64,000 nucleotides of DNA, from positions 20,926,975 to 20,990,974 of the forward strand of contig OZ018409.1 in NCBI GenBank assembly GCA_963969595.1. Direction: 5' to 3'. How positions within the stretch are numbered: the stretch's first letter is position 1; each line of letters opens with the position of its first letter. The DNA comes from Neckera pumila (lineage: Eukaryota; Streptophyta; Bryopsida; Hypnales; Neckeraceae). Positions 1 through 12,572 of this stretch are shown here, piece by piece. A program made the position numbers and the translations under genes. The notes under the pieces were generated by a model. That model did not search any database and was not told the origin of the DNA. It saw only the letters and a program-made list of their open reading frames with translations.

Positions 1-530
1 TATCTCAAACAATAAGTTGATGATTCTGCTCCTTTGCAACAGATTGCGTTGTGCTTGTTGATTGTGTTGAGCTATGTCATAGCAATGTCATAAATTACTT
101 ATATTCAAAAGCATCTTGGACATTTAAGTTGTGTCATTAGATAAAGTTTGGCATATTCCATTGTATTAGTTTATCTATCATTTTCACTTTATAAGTTTTT
201 AAGACTTTACTTTGCAAGTTTGTTTTACATAAAAAAAAAATTTTACTTTCAAAAAATACCCCTTCAGAATTGACAACAAAAAAATTAATTAATTAAGATA
301 CTACCATAATTAAAATTTAAAATCTTAATTTTAGATCATTTTTTATAAAATACAAAATATTCAATCAATCAAAAAAAAATTGAAGTTTTTTATTTTATTT
401 TTGGTTAAATCTATTACTAATAGCTGTTGTTTAATGTAACACTAGATGGATATGATCTATGGCCTCCATTTATAACTATGGTTTAAATTCACCTTTTAAA
501 TATCTGTATAATTTGTATTCCGAATTTCAA
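1..530. other. AT-rich intergenic, no gene seen
   Basis: Very AT-rich sequence with long A and T runs. No open frame of useful length, no RNA gene and no recognised element were found. It ends where the first copy of the (AAAC)n-tailed dispersed repeat begins. Confidence 0.6.
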
Positions 531-884
531 AATATACTAGTGTGACCCTGTGCCGTTGGCCCAATTTTCATCCACTTCTAATTCCATTCCCGGTTCCACT
601 CCCGGTTCCACTCCTAGTAGCAAGAACGCCACCAAAATCAAAGTAAAAGTAATTTTTATAATTTTTTAATCAATAAATACTTTGAAATTCAATAACTTTT
701 GCACCTCCGCTCCAAACGCCACGAAACTAAGCCCATGCACCCCTCCTCACCGAGCCCTTTCCAATGGTACCAAGCACGTGGCCGTGGGATGCACGGTCCG
801 GGAGATCTCAATGTAACAAACAAAACAAACAAACAAAACAAACAAAACAAACAAACAAACAAACAAATAGCCAAATTTAAGGTA
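531..884 (+). repeat. Dispersed (AAAC)n-tailed repeat, copy 1 (short form)
   Basis: The copy begins with ACTAGTGTGACCCTGTGCC and continues through blocks shared with the other copies: an AAAATCAAAGTAAAAGTAA stretch, CCAAACGCCACGAAAC, GCCCATGCACCCCTCCTCACC and CTTTCCAATGGTACCAAG. It closes with AGATCTCAA and an (AAAC)n microsatellite. Similar sequences lie near 9380, 9839, 14416 and 38368. The layout (fixed head, about 300 bp body, simple-sequence tail) would suit a SINE or the 3' part of a LINE, but no pol III box or target-site duplication was confirmed. Confidence 0.65.
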
Positions 885-1600
885 TAGATCTTTACAATTT
901 GGAAATCTAGACTAACCTATCTTTCCTAACTTCTAAGCTCTCAACTATTGTAGTTTGTGAAATCTAACAATTATTAACTCGCAAAGAATAATTGGGCTTC
1001 ACCCTTGCATTATATTATAAACCAGTTGCAATATGATTTTTTTTAATTTGAAAATAGCCTAAATATCTAAAAAATATATTTTCTCCAAAGATGAGGTGAC
1101 CTAATTAACTTCCTTGACTCACAAGCGGACAAATTTTCTGTATTGTTAAAAACTCAACTCTACTTTAGAACCCTATGTAGATAGAATAAAATAGTCATCA
1201 TCAAACTCGGATGAAGGAGGAGATTTTGTAAACCCAAAATTTCCCTCCTTTTAAGGAAAATCAAAAACATCAAAAGTAAATTCCAACAATTTTTGGTTTT
1301 CCCTTATAATTCAACTCCTAGTTATCCTCATCTTTTGGTCATTTTCACCTTTCCCTCGCTCAATAATCCTTTATTCTTGAGTTTTAAAAAAAAATACTCT
1401 GTCATCCAACTCTTACAGTCCCTAGTTGACTATTGTTCCTATTATTAAATTGCCAAATCCATTTTTTGGATCTTATTAATTGGAAGTTAAAAAGATATTT
1501 ATATTCCCTTTTTATGCTTTTTTTAACACTATGTGAATAAACTCAAAATTTTCAAAGTACTGAAAATGGGTGTATCTGAAGACAACCCTAGCCTCTCACA
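885..1600. other. AT-rich intergenic upstream of the cyclophilin gene
   Basis: No gene is seen. From about 1640 the base composition becomes more balanced, consistent with the leader of the gene that starts at 2003. No clear TATA box was identified. Confidence 0.5.
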
Positions 1601-2002
1601 AACAGAGGCAGTAAATGTTATGAAAAAATCCATAGGGCTCAATTTTAGAAAGGGTCGGAATTAGGTGCAGTTACCTTCATGTAATGTGTCCTTGAGAGCG
1701 TTCGTCCGCGGTTGTTGCAATAAAAGTGGACTGACGTCACGAATTTCAACCATAGCCAGTTCCCAGACTTCCAGAGTAGCCAAAGTGCCAAACCCTCGTC
1801 GTCTTCGTCGAAGCTGTTTCTCACATTTTGCCGATTTCGCACTTCCATGTCACCAATCGAGTTCACAGTGATGTCTTAGCTTCCACGATTCTTCGAAGCT
1901 CAAGGTTAGTTTCCATCAACTGGAGGTCGCCACTCTCGCCTCGCACACATCACAAGCTTCTGCTGCCAAATTTTTCTCCTCTCCAACATTGATCGCCGCG
2001 CC

Positions 2003-4828
2003 ATGACACCTCCTGGCGCTTTCCTGGCGCTACTCTTTCCTTGCTTGCTGCTCTTGACTGGCAGTGGTCGTGTTCAAGCTGACGCGGAGGCTCAGCTTGG
2101 CAACATTCGGGTCGTCTTCCAGGTAATGGACTCTCCCTTCCTTTCGGAGCGCCTTCTTTGACCTCACCTCCGGGATCGAATTTCATTGAAGCGCTTGGAG
2201 AGAAGAATTTTTTTTTACACGTGCTTCTGGCGAACATTTGTAGTCTGAGGGACCTCATTGAATTAATGCGGCACTTTATGCGCTGAATGTAGTTCCTATT
2301 GTTGAAGGAATGAGAATTTGGTTGTTTGGTAGGGTTTTTCAATGCAAGGAACACGTAGTTCTAATTTTAAGTTGGTGTATTTTCTTAAAATCAATTCTAG
2401 AGTATTCTCGTGTAGTTCTCTTGCAAGGCTTTAGGGTGTCATATTAGGTACCTCTACCTATTACAATTGAGACTGTGGTACGTTTCGCCGGATACAAATG
2501 CTCCCGTGAATTTGGCAATTTTGCCCTAATCTTGCTTCTATGTAGAATCCGGTGGACTTGATGGTAGTTCTGGTCAGTACTCTCCACAGCAGCAATCGTC
2601 GAAGAAGCTGTGTTCCGCATTCATTGACTTAGTTGTCTGAGTTGATCAAATCTACCACTTTCTTGAACTTTTGTTGGACTGAGTCTGTGAGTTTGATATT
2701 GTGAAGTCTCTCATTGTGGCAGACCACGTATGGAGATATTGAGTTTGGATTCTATCCGGACGTTGCTCCCAAAACTGTGGCGCATATCATGAAGTTAGTT
2801 CGCCTCGGTGGTTACAACACCAATCACTTCTTCCGAGTAAGCCCCGACTTTCTCCTCGAACGCCAAATCAGAGGAAACTATTTGCGTCACTTTTCTAGCA
2901 TTTTAACCAATATGTATGAGTGAAAGTTCTGAGAGATCTGTACAGTGTAGAGCCCTGAAGAGATCACTGTGGGTACAGAGATCTGTTTTGTTGAGATCAA
3001 ATTTTAATCGCTAAGCATGAATTTCTTATGCAATTTCAAAATGGAAGGTTGCAGTCGAGAACCAAATTTTGCATTCAAAGATTATGATGAGTAGTCATAG
3101 ATTTGTAGCTTAGCCATTCTTACACCTAAGTTGCTTGTTGAATACCAACCATAGATGAGTTGCTGCTGTTAACAGGGGTCATTATAGGAGACCCGATCAT
3201 ATCCCTAACATTTTTATCATCCCTTACCTAATCTGAGGCTGCGGGAATGACATTCAGTGCACATTGAATGTGAATAAGAGTTATTCTAGAGATGGGAAAG
3301 AAACCAGAGCCAGGATTAGCTTCATGTGCTCATCTTGTTGTTTGGGCGATTTTATATGCTGCTGGTGTCATTGACCTGCAGTGTTGTCGGCAATGCTGCG
3401 TTGCTGATGAGTCCGGGTTTGCAGGTTGACAGAGGATTTGTAGCTCAGGTTGCTGATGTGATTGGAGGTCGTGAGGCGCCACTGAACGCTGAGCAACGGG
3501 CTGAAGGGGAGAAAACTGTTCCCGGCGAGTTTTCCAAAGTAAAGCATGTTCGTGGCATCTTGTCTATGGGGAGGTGAGCATCAGTGCCCTCGGATATCCA
3601 CTCTTAACATTGTTTGCCTCTTAAACCCTAAATATCTAGGATCTCATTTGTACTTTCTTTGAATGGATGATGTCATCTCTAGTTGATCTTCTATAAGTTT
3701 TTTGTACTCCCTTACCCTTTTTGCAAGGTAGAGAAACAGTGACTGAGCTGTATATCTTCTTTAGACCGTGTCACAATCATTGATCTAGTCACTTTGTCAT
3801 CTGTCCTATTTCATCGTAATCAAGTCTACGTGCTCTGGATTTCATGTTGAAGATCTAGTCCATCGTGCTGAGTTCTTTCGTGGTGTTGATCGGCGTCCAG
3901 GTACAGCGATCCCGACAGTGCAGGATCATCATTCTCAATGCTTCTGGGGAACGCTCCTCATCTTGATGGGCAGGTTGGGACCACCAGGATCACTTAACTG
4001 ATCTGTTATTATCCTGATGCTTCAATGCTTATTAGACTGAAATTCGAAGGGTGCAGAGGATATTACGAGCATATTCTCAGGCTGTCTGAAAAATTACGAA
4101 GCACTGTTTTTAACACTGGGATGATGGTTGGCTGACAGTATGCCGTTTTTGGGGAAGTTACTAAAGGTGACGAAGTTCTTTCAAAGCTTGAGGAATTGCC
4201 AACTCGCAAAGAAGGCATTTTTGTGATGGTTAGTTAAAAATTCTTCATGATCACGTTGGCACTCCATCCTAGCATGAAGCTACTGTATGTTATAATTACC
4301 TTTGTTCAACTTGTAATGATTTGTGAATCATTTGCTGCATGTGAATTCATCACGGCCAGCCGCTCCAACGCATCACCATCTTGTCAACATATTATTATGG
4401 TATGTGGATACACTTAGCACCTGGCTGTAGCTTTCCATGATGTTCATGGTTGTATTTTGTTGATGTTCCAAATTTTTTTCTTATTAGTCTAATTTCTTGT
4501 TTGTTTTTGGAGACTAGTGTCTCGCTATTAGATTCTTGACCTTCTGGTGGCTATCAGAAACTGAAATTCCTCGCCTGAAACTTATGTTGCCTTGGCAGAC
4601 ATCGAGGAGAGCAGCGACGAAATTGTAAGCTGTAAGGAACAGGTCGATATTCTGAAAAGACGCCTGATCGAAGCCAACAACGACATTCAACTACAAGTAC
4701 GTTTTTGTTTGCTGGTCCTATTGATTGCAAGTTTCTACGTACATTTCTCGTTCTATTTCCATCTTCCTGTGACAGAAAATCTTACGTTATGTTCTGTCAT
4801 TTTGCAGAGGACAAAATGCCTTCCTTGA
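2003..4828 (+). CDS. CYP23: CYP23-type secretory cyclophilin (peptidyl-prolyl isomerase), 8 exons
   Basis: Cyclophilins catalyse cis-trans isomerisation of peptidyl-prolyl bonds. Exons read by hand with GT/AG borders and matching phases: 2003-2122, 2723-2836, 3425-3573, 3901-3973, 4139-4228, 4360-4399, 4599-4696 and 4808-4828, giving 705 nt and 234 residues. Residues 1 to about 26 form a signal peptide (a Leu-rich core, then SGRVQADAE), so the protein should enter the secretory pathway. The fold then runs through TTYGDIEFGF, VAPKTV, GGYNTNHFFR, VDRGFVAQVADV, DPDSAGSSFSMLLGNAPHLDG and YAVFGEVTKGDEVL. A charged tail (CKEQVDILKRRL) ends in RTKCLP. Length, order and C-terminus agree with Arabidopsis CYP23 (AT1G26940) as I recall it, which ends in a very similar Cys-Pro tail. 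Several residues usual in the cyclophilin active site differ, as in other members of this divergent group, so isomerase activity is not certain. No frameshift or stop was found. Confidence 0.93.
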
Positions 4829-5330
4829 GCAGACTGACGTCAACAGCTTGTTCAATGCTTTGTCGACCTCTCGAGGATTGTGTATAGACTATTGAACAAT
4901 GCCTCATGTCAAGAATGAGTTGGTTCTAAAGATACAAATATCAGGACAAGCAGAGCTGTACTTATTTGGATGCAGACAGTTTGTGGAGGCGTAACTTACG
5001 TCTCGCCTGGTTATTGTCATTGTTCTTGTAATATTTCCTACAGTTGAGGATATGGTGAGGTTACGACATCTGGAGATCAGTTACTTTAAGTGGCTGTGCC
5101 TTCAGACACTTGCAATTGTCCTGGCAATTGTTTCAACACTGACTTTGCAACAATGTACTCATTTGATATATAAAATTATATCTCAAGTTTTTCCACTTCA
5201 ACTTGAGCGTTTGGGGCGAGTTGGGATCTGTCTAATTAGGTCTGCAACACAAAGCTTGAAACGCTAAAAAACTGTTCCGAGATTTGTTTTTTTCCCATAC
5301 GAATTAGTTTTCTTGAAAAAATAATATTCC
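4829..5330 (+). other. Probable 3' UTR of the cyclophilin gene
   Basis: Moderately AT-rich sequence after the stop codon. An AATAAT-containing stretch near 5320 could serve as a poly(A) signal. The end of the transcript cannot be fixed from sequence alone. Confidence 0.4.
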
Positions 5331-8300
5331 ACAAATTTTGGCATCTATATTTAGCAATATTTTTTGCTGACCCTGATCACTAGATATGGTATATACAATC
5401 ATTTATGATCCCTTGAATATAAGTTATTTACCAAACCATGGCAACAAATTTACCATTGAATTGATAATTCAACAATTAGTATCATTCATTTGGATGTCAT
5501 TTTAATCTTCTTAAGATGGAGCCAATGATCATGTTACCAACTTTCATATCTTTTGCTTTGTATGCTAAATTGCCATTAAAAAATTAATGGAAATTTTTTT
5601 ATTTTATTTTTTAGAGATGAAATTATTTGTCTTCTATGAGCCATAAAATTATCAATTTTTTATGAAAAATTGAAATTACTATAAAATTTGGAATGAATTT
5701 CATATCAATTTCCAAATTCACTTGAAAATCTTGAAAAATTTCACCATTGGGTTCATATAATTTTGTATTTTTATTAGATTGTAAACCAAGTCTTTATGTT
5801 GTTCTTTAACCCCTTGGCGCTTCAATGTCTAATTTTGGGACAAGGAATAGATTGAAATTGACATTTTTTTCTTAATACTTGGATGAAAGTCATTCTAATT
5901 TGTGGAGATACTTTATCAAATTGTTGTCCTATCTAATGGTTGGATTTGGTGTTACTAAAATATATTTTTATTTTATTTTACTAAAATTACAAATATGGAA
6001 GTATGTGAAGTGGTTTACCAATTCAAAATTGCATTGATTTAAGTCCAAAATTGGATTTGCAAAGATGAAGTTATAGATTTAAAGAACACAAAAATTTCAA
6101 AATATCACTATGTAAAATAAACTTCATTTCAAATCCATTCTAATAAGTTTTATTCAAAAAAATGATAAGATTTTACTTGTAATCAAATTTAGATGGAATT
6201 TGAAATTTTGCTTTCAGAATTTGTTAAAAAATATTGATGACAGCATTGGTGATTCTAACCATATAGATAAAATCTAAAATTCAATATGTACAACTTTTAT
6301 TTTTATATAACTTCCAAAATATTCTTCCAAATAGTATTTTATAATGATTTTTTTAATCATCAATTCAAGAGAATCCTTTGTATGTTAAGGAGATTTTTTT
6401 TTAACATCTCGATTTGGATTAAAATCTAGACTTCATTGACTTCATTTCATCCGTTGGGCTCAAATTCAAAATAAAACTTTGTATGACTAAAGTTCAAATT
6501 TAAAGCAATCAGTTGCCAATATACTTTGAAAAGACCGCTTTTGTAATTTGTTTTGAAAAACATTTTATTTATGTAGAATAGTCAATAATATCTCCATAAA
6601 GGTTCTTCTACAATCAACTACAACAAGTACATTTAAGGAACTCTCAAAAAATAGATTGGATGATGAATTGTCATCTTTCTTCTAATATTATTGAGATGAA
6701 ATCAGCTAATTGAATTGAACAATTTCTTGGCATTGTTGATTTCCTAGGATTAATATTTAAACCTAATCATGCTCCATTGTGATACTATATACCACTCTCT
6801 ATGATATTGCTTCATAACGGCTCTCCTCTACGATGGATTGTGTTATGCTGCTTGCTTCATAAAGGCAATACCATAGTGCCTAATGAAAAATAATACTTTG
6901 TTATTTCCTTTGAGCCTCCTTTCACAAATCTTCCAATCAATCAATCAATTCTAGCCAAATATACAAGAAACATGTTCTTCAATAAATAAAAGTGAGCAAA
7001 AGATCAAAATAATGTATTTTAAGGGATTTATGCATTCTTTTGCTCTGTTAGTTTGATTCTATTACAAATCATTCTATTCAAATGTTGTCAACTTCTTCAC
7101 TAATAAACTTTGTATTGAGTGCAAAAATTGATTCTAAAATCACATTCTTGAAATATTTTTGAAACCTCAAATATTCCTTAACGTTTGAAATTCATGCAAT
7201 GTTGTGAATTGACTTTTATTTTTCATTACTTTTAGAGTCAATATATGATTTTATACACCAATAGCCAAGAAGTCATATTTTGTAAATTTTTTCCTGTAAC
7301 ATGTCCATATTATAGGTTGATTTCGCATGGCTATATAATGGCATGTGTTATATCTTGTGTTTCTTATAATGCAACATTCATTTGACAAAACATGAGATAT
7401 GAATACGTTTGTCTTAGTTATACCCTTATATTTCAACTAATATAATAAATGTCAAAGCATATGAGAATCTAACAATAATAGTCTTGAACACAATAAGATT
7501 TTGTTAAGCATAAGGGATTATAGTATCCCCAATAATATGCATCATGAGCTTTCAAAGAATATAAGATAAGGTAGGCAAGACTGTTTTTGTTCACTGCCTA
7601 ATTTTGTTATCCAACTTTTGGCTCCAATATTATCCCAAAAATCATCCAAATCCATTCATCTTCCAAAAAATCACTATATTTAGTGATTGCATGATTTAAG
7701 TAGGAGAGTGGCAAAACGGTTTTATACTTGCAAAAGGTTGGTAATAGAGATTTAGGCAATGGTTTTAGATACATTAGATTTGGCTCCAATGACAACACTG
7801 CATTTTAACAAATTTTGGAGGTGCATGTTGGAAATAGGATCATCAAACTCCTAAAATTGTATGGGTAATACTTAAGTACCATTGAATATGTGGTACTTCA
7901 GAATTTTATTGAATTTACAATTTTGTTTATTAAAAAATTATAATTCCACTTAGATTTGATTCGTAAACAAGGACACACATCTTAACAACCTATTCCATTA
8001 AGGTAGACAAGCCTATTATTTGCAAACTAACAATTTCCGTATTAGTTTTATTTTTAGCAAAATTAAGCATGATAAGTCAATCTTTTTTTAACTTTATCTT
8101 ATCAAGAAAATGTGTTAAATCAAGTTGTCTTTGTGATCCAAAAATTCATTTGTCATTCCAAGCCTCCAATAAAAGTTATAGACAAAGTTTTAAAAAAGAT
8201 ATGAGGTACACTTTCATATCTTCTCTCTATATTAGGCTTCAGATCATAAACAGATATTTAGAGTTGAAAGCTAATTTTATTTATCACATTTTTATGGAGG

Positions 8301-8381
8301 AATAAAGTTTGAATAAAGTTTATTTACTATACTTAAATGAGGGCTGAAGTTCTATTAAAAGCACAACAATTTTGTTATTCA
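5331..8381. other. AT-rich gene-free stretch
   Basis: About 3 kb of strongly AT-rich DNA. The only open frames are short and have no recognisable domain. Near 5805 a phrase beginning TTAACCCCTTGG resembles the end of the TTAA-flanked inverted-repeat family described elsewhere in this window, but no partner end was found. Confidence 0.5.
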
Positions 8382-8653
8382 TCACAAATTTTGGACCCTA
8401 CAGTTTGTCAACAATTATCATGTAATTATCATTGTTTCATGGGTTCGCACGTTAATTACTATTTATTGCATCAATACAATGCATTACTTTGCATCTTTAT
8501 TGCATTGTTATAATGCATTACTGGCAATTGCCTTGTAACAATGCAAAGTAATGCATCTTAAGGATGCAATAAATTGTTATTAACGTGTGAACCCATGAAA
8601 CAACAATAACCATATGATCACTATTGATAAACCATAGGGTCTAAATTTTGTGA
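8382..8653. mobile_element. Foldback (hairpin) MITE-like element
   Basis: The two halves are imperfect reverse complements. The left arm runs TCACAAATTTTGGACCCTA, then TGTTTCATGGGTTCGCACG and TTTATTGCATC. The right arm, read on the other strand, runs TCACAAAATTTAGACCCTA, TGTTTCATGGGTTCACACG and TTTATTGCATC. The centre holds further nested copies of TGCATTACTTTGCAT and its complement. There is no coding capacity. A clear target-site duplication was not found, so the superfamily is unknown. Confidence 0.7.
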
Positions 8654-9379
8654 GGTTGATATATCCCATTGGAATTGTCATATCTCACCTACACTCAATT
8701 TGTATAAAGAATTTGCCTTCTCTTCATATTTCTATCATTAATTGGAATAAGAATTATATTCAAGCATATTAATAATAATAGTCATTTAACATCTACAATA
8801 CATATATCTAGCCCTTAATAAGGATTGAACAAAGATTGCAACAATATCATATTGGAGGCAATATGTACGTGTCAAAAAAACTTGAATCCATGTCCTTTCC
8901 ACTTCACCCACCATGTTATATCCACTTCACTTTCCATGTTATCAATAAAAATCCACTTAGAAATCTAGAGGAACCCTACTTATGCTTGCCTTAACATACA
9001 AATCATTTTCTATAACATTCAAATTTTTATGTTAAACCACTTTAACTTAAATAATATGTGAGTGGTATTTTTTTTATAATGGTGGAATGTTTTTTCAAAC
9101 TCATTTTTATATTAAAGTTGTGTATCTCATAAGGCTTTTTGTTATTGCCAAGCCTTCTCCATCGACTTAGTAGTCTAAGGTAGGAGGCCTGTACATCACC
9201 CATTTAAGCCTACCTGCCTCATCAATGATAGAAATAGATATTTCAAGGGGCATGTCACTCATTCTTAGATAGGGGATGCATTTAAAACCTAGTCAATTTA
9301 AGGACCTCCTATCTTAAGAGACTCCATGGAGGTCGCAATTACAAACTAAAGAAACAAAAAATATTTGTCTTAATGGTAT
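8654..9379. other. AT-rich intergenic
   Basis: No gene, RNA or repeat was recognised. Confidence 0.5.
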
Positions 9380-9838
9380 ATAGACTAGTGTACCTTGTGC
9401 CATTGCCACAATATAATAAAATAAATAAAAAAGAGTAATTTTTTGAAGTTTTAATTCATAAAAATTCAAAATTCAATACCTTTTATGCTATGAGTCATAA
9501 TACTATGAAACAAAGTCTGAGCACCCCTAATTTGTTGCAATGTAAGAGGTTGCATTCTTGATATAAATAGAAAGCTTTGTACACAAAGGAGCTTAAAGGT
9601 TTTGTTTCATGGCGTTTGGACATGCAGTATTATGACATTTCCAAAATAAAAGATAATATTATTTGTTTTTGTAATTTAAAAATAATCCAAGAATCTTTAA
9701 CTTTTGCACCTTAGATCCAAGTGGCACAAAACAAAATCAATGCACAACTCCTTGTAAAGAGCTTTCCAATGATACCGAGAACGCGATTGGAGAACTCATA
9801 TTTTTTTAGATCTCAACGTATCAAACAAACTTAAGGTA
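9380..9838 (+). repeat. Dispersed (AAAC)n-tailed repeat, copy 2 (long form)
   Basis: It starts with GACTAGTGTACCTTGTGCC and carries an extra internal block (GTAAGAGGTTGCATTCTTG, then TATAAATAGAAAGCTTTG and CACAAAGGAGC) that is also present in the copies at 14416 and 38368. It then resumes the common body and ends TCAAACAAACTTAAGGTATAG. The next copy abuts it directly. Confidence 0.65.
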
Positions 9839-10106
9839 TAGAGACTAGTGTGCCCTGTGCCCATGGCCACAACCAAAATAAAAGTAAAAGTAATTTTATA
9901 AGATTTTTTTAATTCATAGAAACTTCAAAATTTAATATCTTTTCTTCCATAAGTCGGAACGCCACAAAACAAAGCATGTGCACCCCTCCTCACCAAGGGC
10001 TTTCCAACAATACCAAGAACGCGGCCGAGCACGGTCCAAGAAGTCTCAACAAAAAACAAATAAATAAACATCAAACAAACAAACAAACAAACAAAACAAA
10101 CAGCCT
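9839..10106 (+). repeat. Dispersed (AAAC)n-tailed repeat, copy 3 (short form)
   Basis: It begins GACTAGTGTGCCCTGTGCCC immediately after copy 2 and shares the body of copy 1, including the block CACCCCTCCTCACCAAGGGC. The tail is an (AAAC)n run at about 10065-10100. It is followed by a short GGATGGAAT microsatellite at 10125-10155. Confidence 0.65.
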
Positions 10107-11219
10107 GTCTTAAGGGTATGCATGGATGGAATGGATGGATGGAATGGATGGATAGAAGTATAGAAGGCTACCGACAGTTTGACTTTTAGATTTTTCCGCC
10201 ACTTAGGGTTCCATCGTAAGGTGAGCTTTGCGTGCAGAATCGGAGGAGCTCCAGCTCTTGCAGCAGCATTTGCTTGCGCATACTGATGTTCATTGCGCTT
10301 AGTGCCTGCAAATGTCGGAAACATTAGAGAGATTGCTACTGTAGTTTCTGGTGCAGATTTGAGGTCGCCAATGGTTGGAATCTGAGGATGTGTCCCGGAA
10401 GAAATTGGATTCCTTGATCACTGGTGCGGTAAGTTCGAGCGGTGCTTAGTTTGTGTGTTTGAGCTCTTTTAGTGCAGTTTTGATAGAAATTTTAGTGCAT
10501 TTTTTGCTGTGGTGATTAGCGCTTAAAGAGATGAAAACGCTTGCAATTTTAACTCTTCTTTCTGAACGAAGGTCTCTATGTGCAAGGCTGCATTGAGTAG
10601 GTCGTAGCAGTTTGTTATATTAGTAGAGGTTTAATGAGTGCGGGTTTTATTACAAGACGCGTCCTGTGGCAGGAGAGACATAATCGTGCATCCTGCGACA
10701 GGGAAGGTTACACTGTGAATCATGTACTGTTTTTTCCCTTCCCGGGAAGTTTCCTTTTATCCTTGCAGCTTCTACAATTTGGCTTCTAAAACGTACTGAT
10801 TCTCTTCGTGATTTTTCGAGACAGAGAGGAGCGTCTGAAGACTGGAAAGCAAGTCCGATTGTAGAAGCGTATCCTTTTCCCTGTTGTACTCCGATTCACT
10901 CCATTTCCAGCCACTACAACGTGATCGGCAGCGGATATTTCTCGTCAAAGTCTCTCACTGCTTGTGAAAGTTGCGAGAACGGTGAGTTCACTTCTAGTTC
11001 AAAGTTGAGATCGTTTATTGTGTACATGCACTCCATTGTTTATAGTGGATGTACACATTTTACGCAGCATTCTCGTTCCTCTTTGTTGCGCAGATCTTTC
11101 TCAGGAGCGTAAGGGAATGTCATAACAGAGTAGACGAGTAATTATCCTTCTCGGAAATTCGATACAAGTTTCATAATATTGAAGGTGCCTTTGGGATTGC
11201 TTGCTCTCAAAAGATATGT

Positions 11220-11310
11220 ATCGTTTGAGTGACTGCTTGCTTGTCGATGACCTCCTGCAATTCCTGATCACTATGACGGCCGAAGGCATGCAGTGAGTCG
11301 CTCAAACGAT
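11220..11310 (+). promoter_or_regulatory. Conserved leader block with short uORF and hairpin
   Basis: ATCGTTTGAGTGACT, then TTCCTGATCACTATGACG about 40 bp later, recurs upstream of the second kinase gene at 43348-43409 with nearly the same spacing. Here ATGACG opens a reading frame of seven codons (MTAEGMQ). In addition, 11220-11234 pairs with 11296-11310 (AGTCGCTCAAACGAT) at 14 of 15 positions, which would form a hairpin around the short frame. The function is unknown. It may be an untranslated exon, an upstream ORF or a promoter element. Confidence 0.45.
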
Positions 11311-12018
11311 GCAAGTCTTGTGTAAGCAACAATCTCGAATAATACAGACATTAATTACCTCGTTCAAAGTGTAATTGATGAATGGTTTGTGATGAGCAAC
11401 AGAATTCTGGAGCATGCACCGGATGTTTTGAATTGATACTGGTTCCTCTTGAGAGAACATCGAGTAGGAGAGTCTGGAGGTGAGCTGGGTCAGTCCACTT
11501 ATCCTGTGCGCGTGGTTGAGTAATAATATTATATGATAGAAATCCTGTTGCAACCTGACGTACTTGTTAACTCTTGATATGGGGTTCTGAGAATCTTTTC
11601 ACCATTGGCGCACCAACTGCTTGTCTATAAAATTCAGATTGATTTGAAAGTTGAAAGTTGAATGTTAGACTCGAAGCTTCTTCCGAATCTTTTTGTCCAC
11701 ATTTCACTTCTAATTTAGATGTCTTCGCATGCTTCAATGCCTAGCTTGTTCCGTGGAATATTCTTGCATGAATGTGGCTTGATTTCACTTGATGACCATC
11801 TTTCTCAGTTACCAGCTTTATCTTCAGTTCTTCTTCTTGCTGAGAAAGATATTACAATATTATTAATTTGAGTTTTCTCAAAGAATTTTAACATTCTTGC
11901 TCATATCAACAAACTTATTTCAAAATTTTCAGAGGATGTGGTACTCTGCTCGACTCCTTTCATTAAGGTTTCTTCCTATGGCATGCTTGAAGTCAATGGA
12001 GTTGCGGGTGCCCTTCTT

Positions 12019-12135
12019 CACGATCTGTTGTTTAGTGCTCTTCTTCACGATCTGTTGTTTAGTGGTGTGCGCCACGATCTGTCGTTCAGTGGTGAGCGCC
12101 ACGATCTGTCGTTCAGTGGTGTGCGCCACGATATA
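12019..12135 (+). repeat. 27-bp tandem repeat, about 4.3 copies
   Basis: Units begin CACGATCTG at 12019, 12046, 12073 and 12100, with a partial fifth (CACGATATA) at 12127. The unit length is a multiple of three, and the array is open in more than one frame (for example HDLSFSGVR repeats), but no coding evidence supports any of these frames. Confidence 0.85.
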
Positions 12136-12572
12136 TGTCCAGGAGCGATTACGCAATGGCAAGAATTCCTTCACACTTGCATGGTTTCAATCAAGTTAAT
12201 TGTCAGTTTTCCTCACTTAGATTATTCACCATAATTGGCACCCGTCATCAAATAAGTTACTGGCGTTTGTCATTTGTCACTTGTCATTGGATAATTTGGA
12301 ACGCCATCATAATTTCATTTGTTGGAAATCAATGCAGCAAAATGTAAAATATTGAAGCTTCAAATTATGCAATGAGAATTATTAATATCATATAAGAGGT
12401 GCATCTGCACTTTACTGCTACCTAGGTTGAGCGTGAGTATTGGTTTCTTACCTGGTTTGTTGTTTCAGGTGGTAGGCGCGTCTCACTGAGGCCACCGATT
12501 AAGACGCGATACCTCAGATGTGTCGAGGAATTCAGTAATTCGATCAATGGGTTTTCCGACGATTGTGGATCT

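Larger units (their letters stand above)
10107..12468 (+). other. Upstream/leader region of the stand-alone kinase gene
   Basis: More balanced base composition than the flanks, with no long open frame. It probably holds 5' exons or leader and at least one intron: the kinase frame stays open upstream of its first ATG back to a good acceptor (TTGTTGTTTCAG, ending at 12468). A block at 11220-11278 is shared with the leader of the giant receptor gene, and a 27-bp tandem repeat lies at 12019-12135. The true first coding exon was not identified. Confidence 0.5.

Noticed and set aside
1950..2354. 134-codon minus-strand frame over the first cyclophilin exon
   Set aside because: No domain, and it overlaps the signal-peptide exon and splice donor of a well-supported gene.
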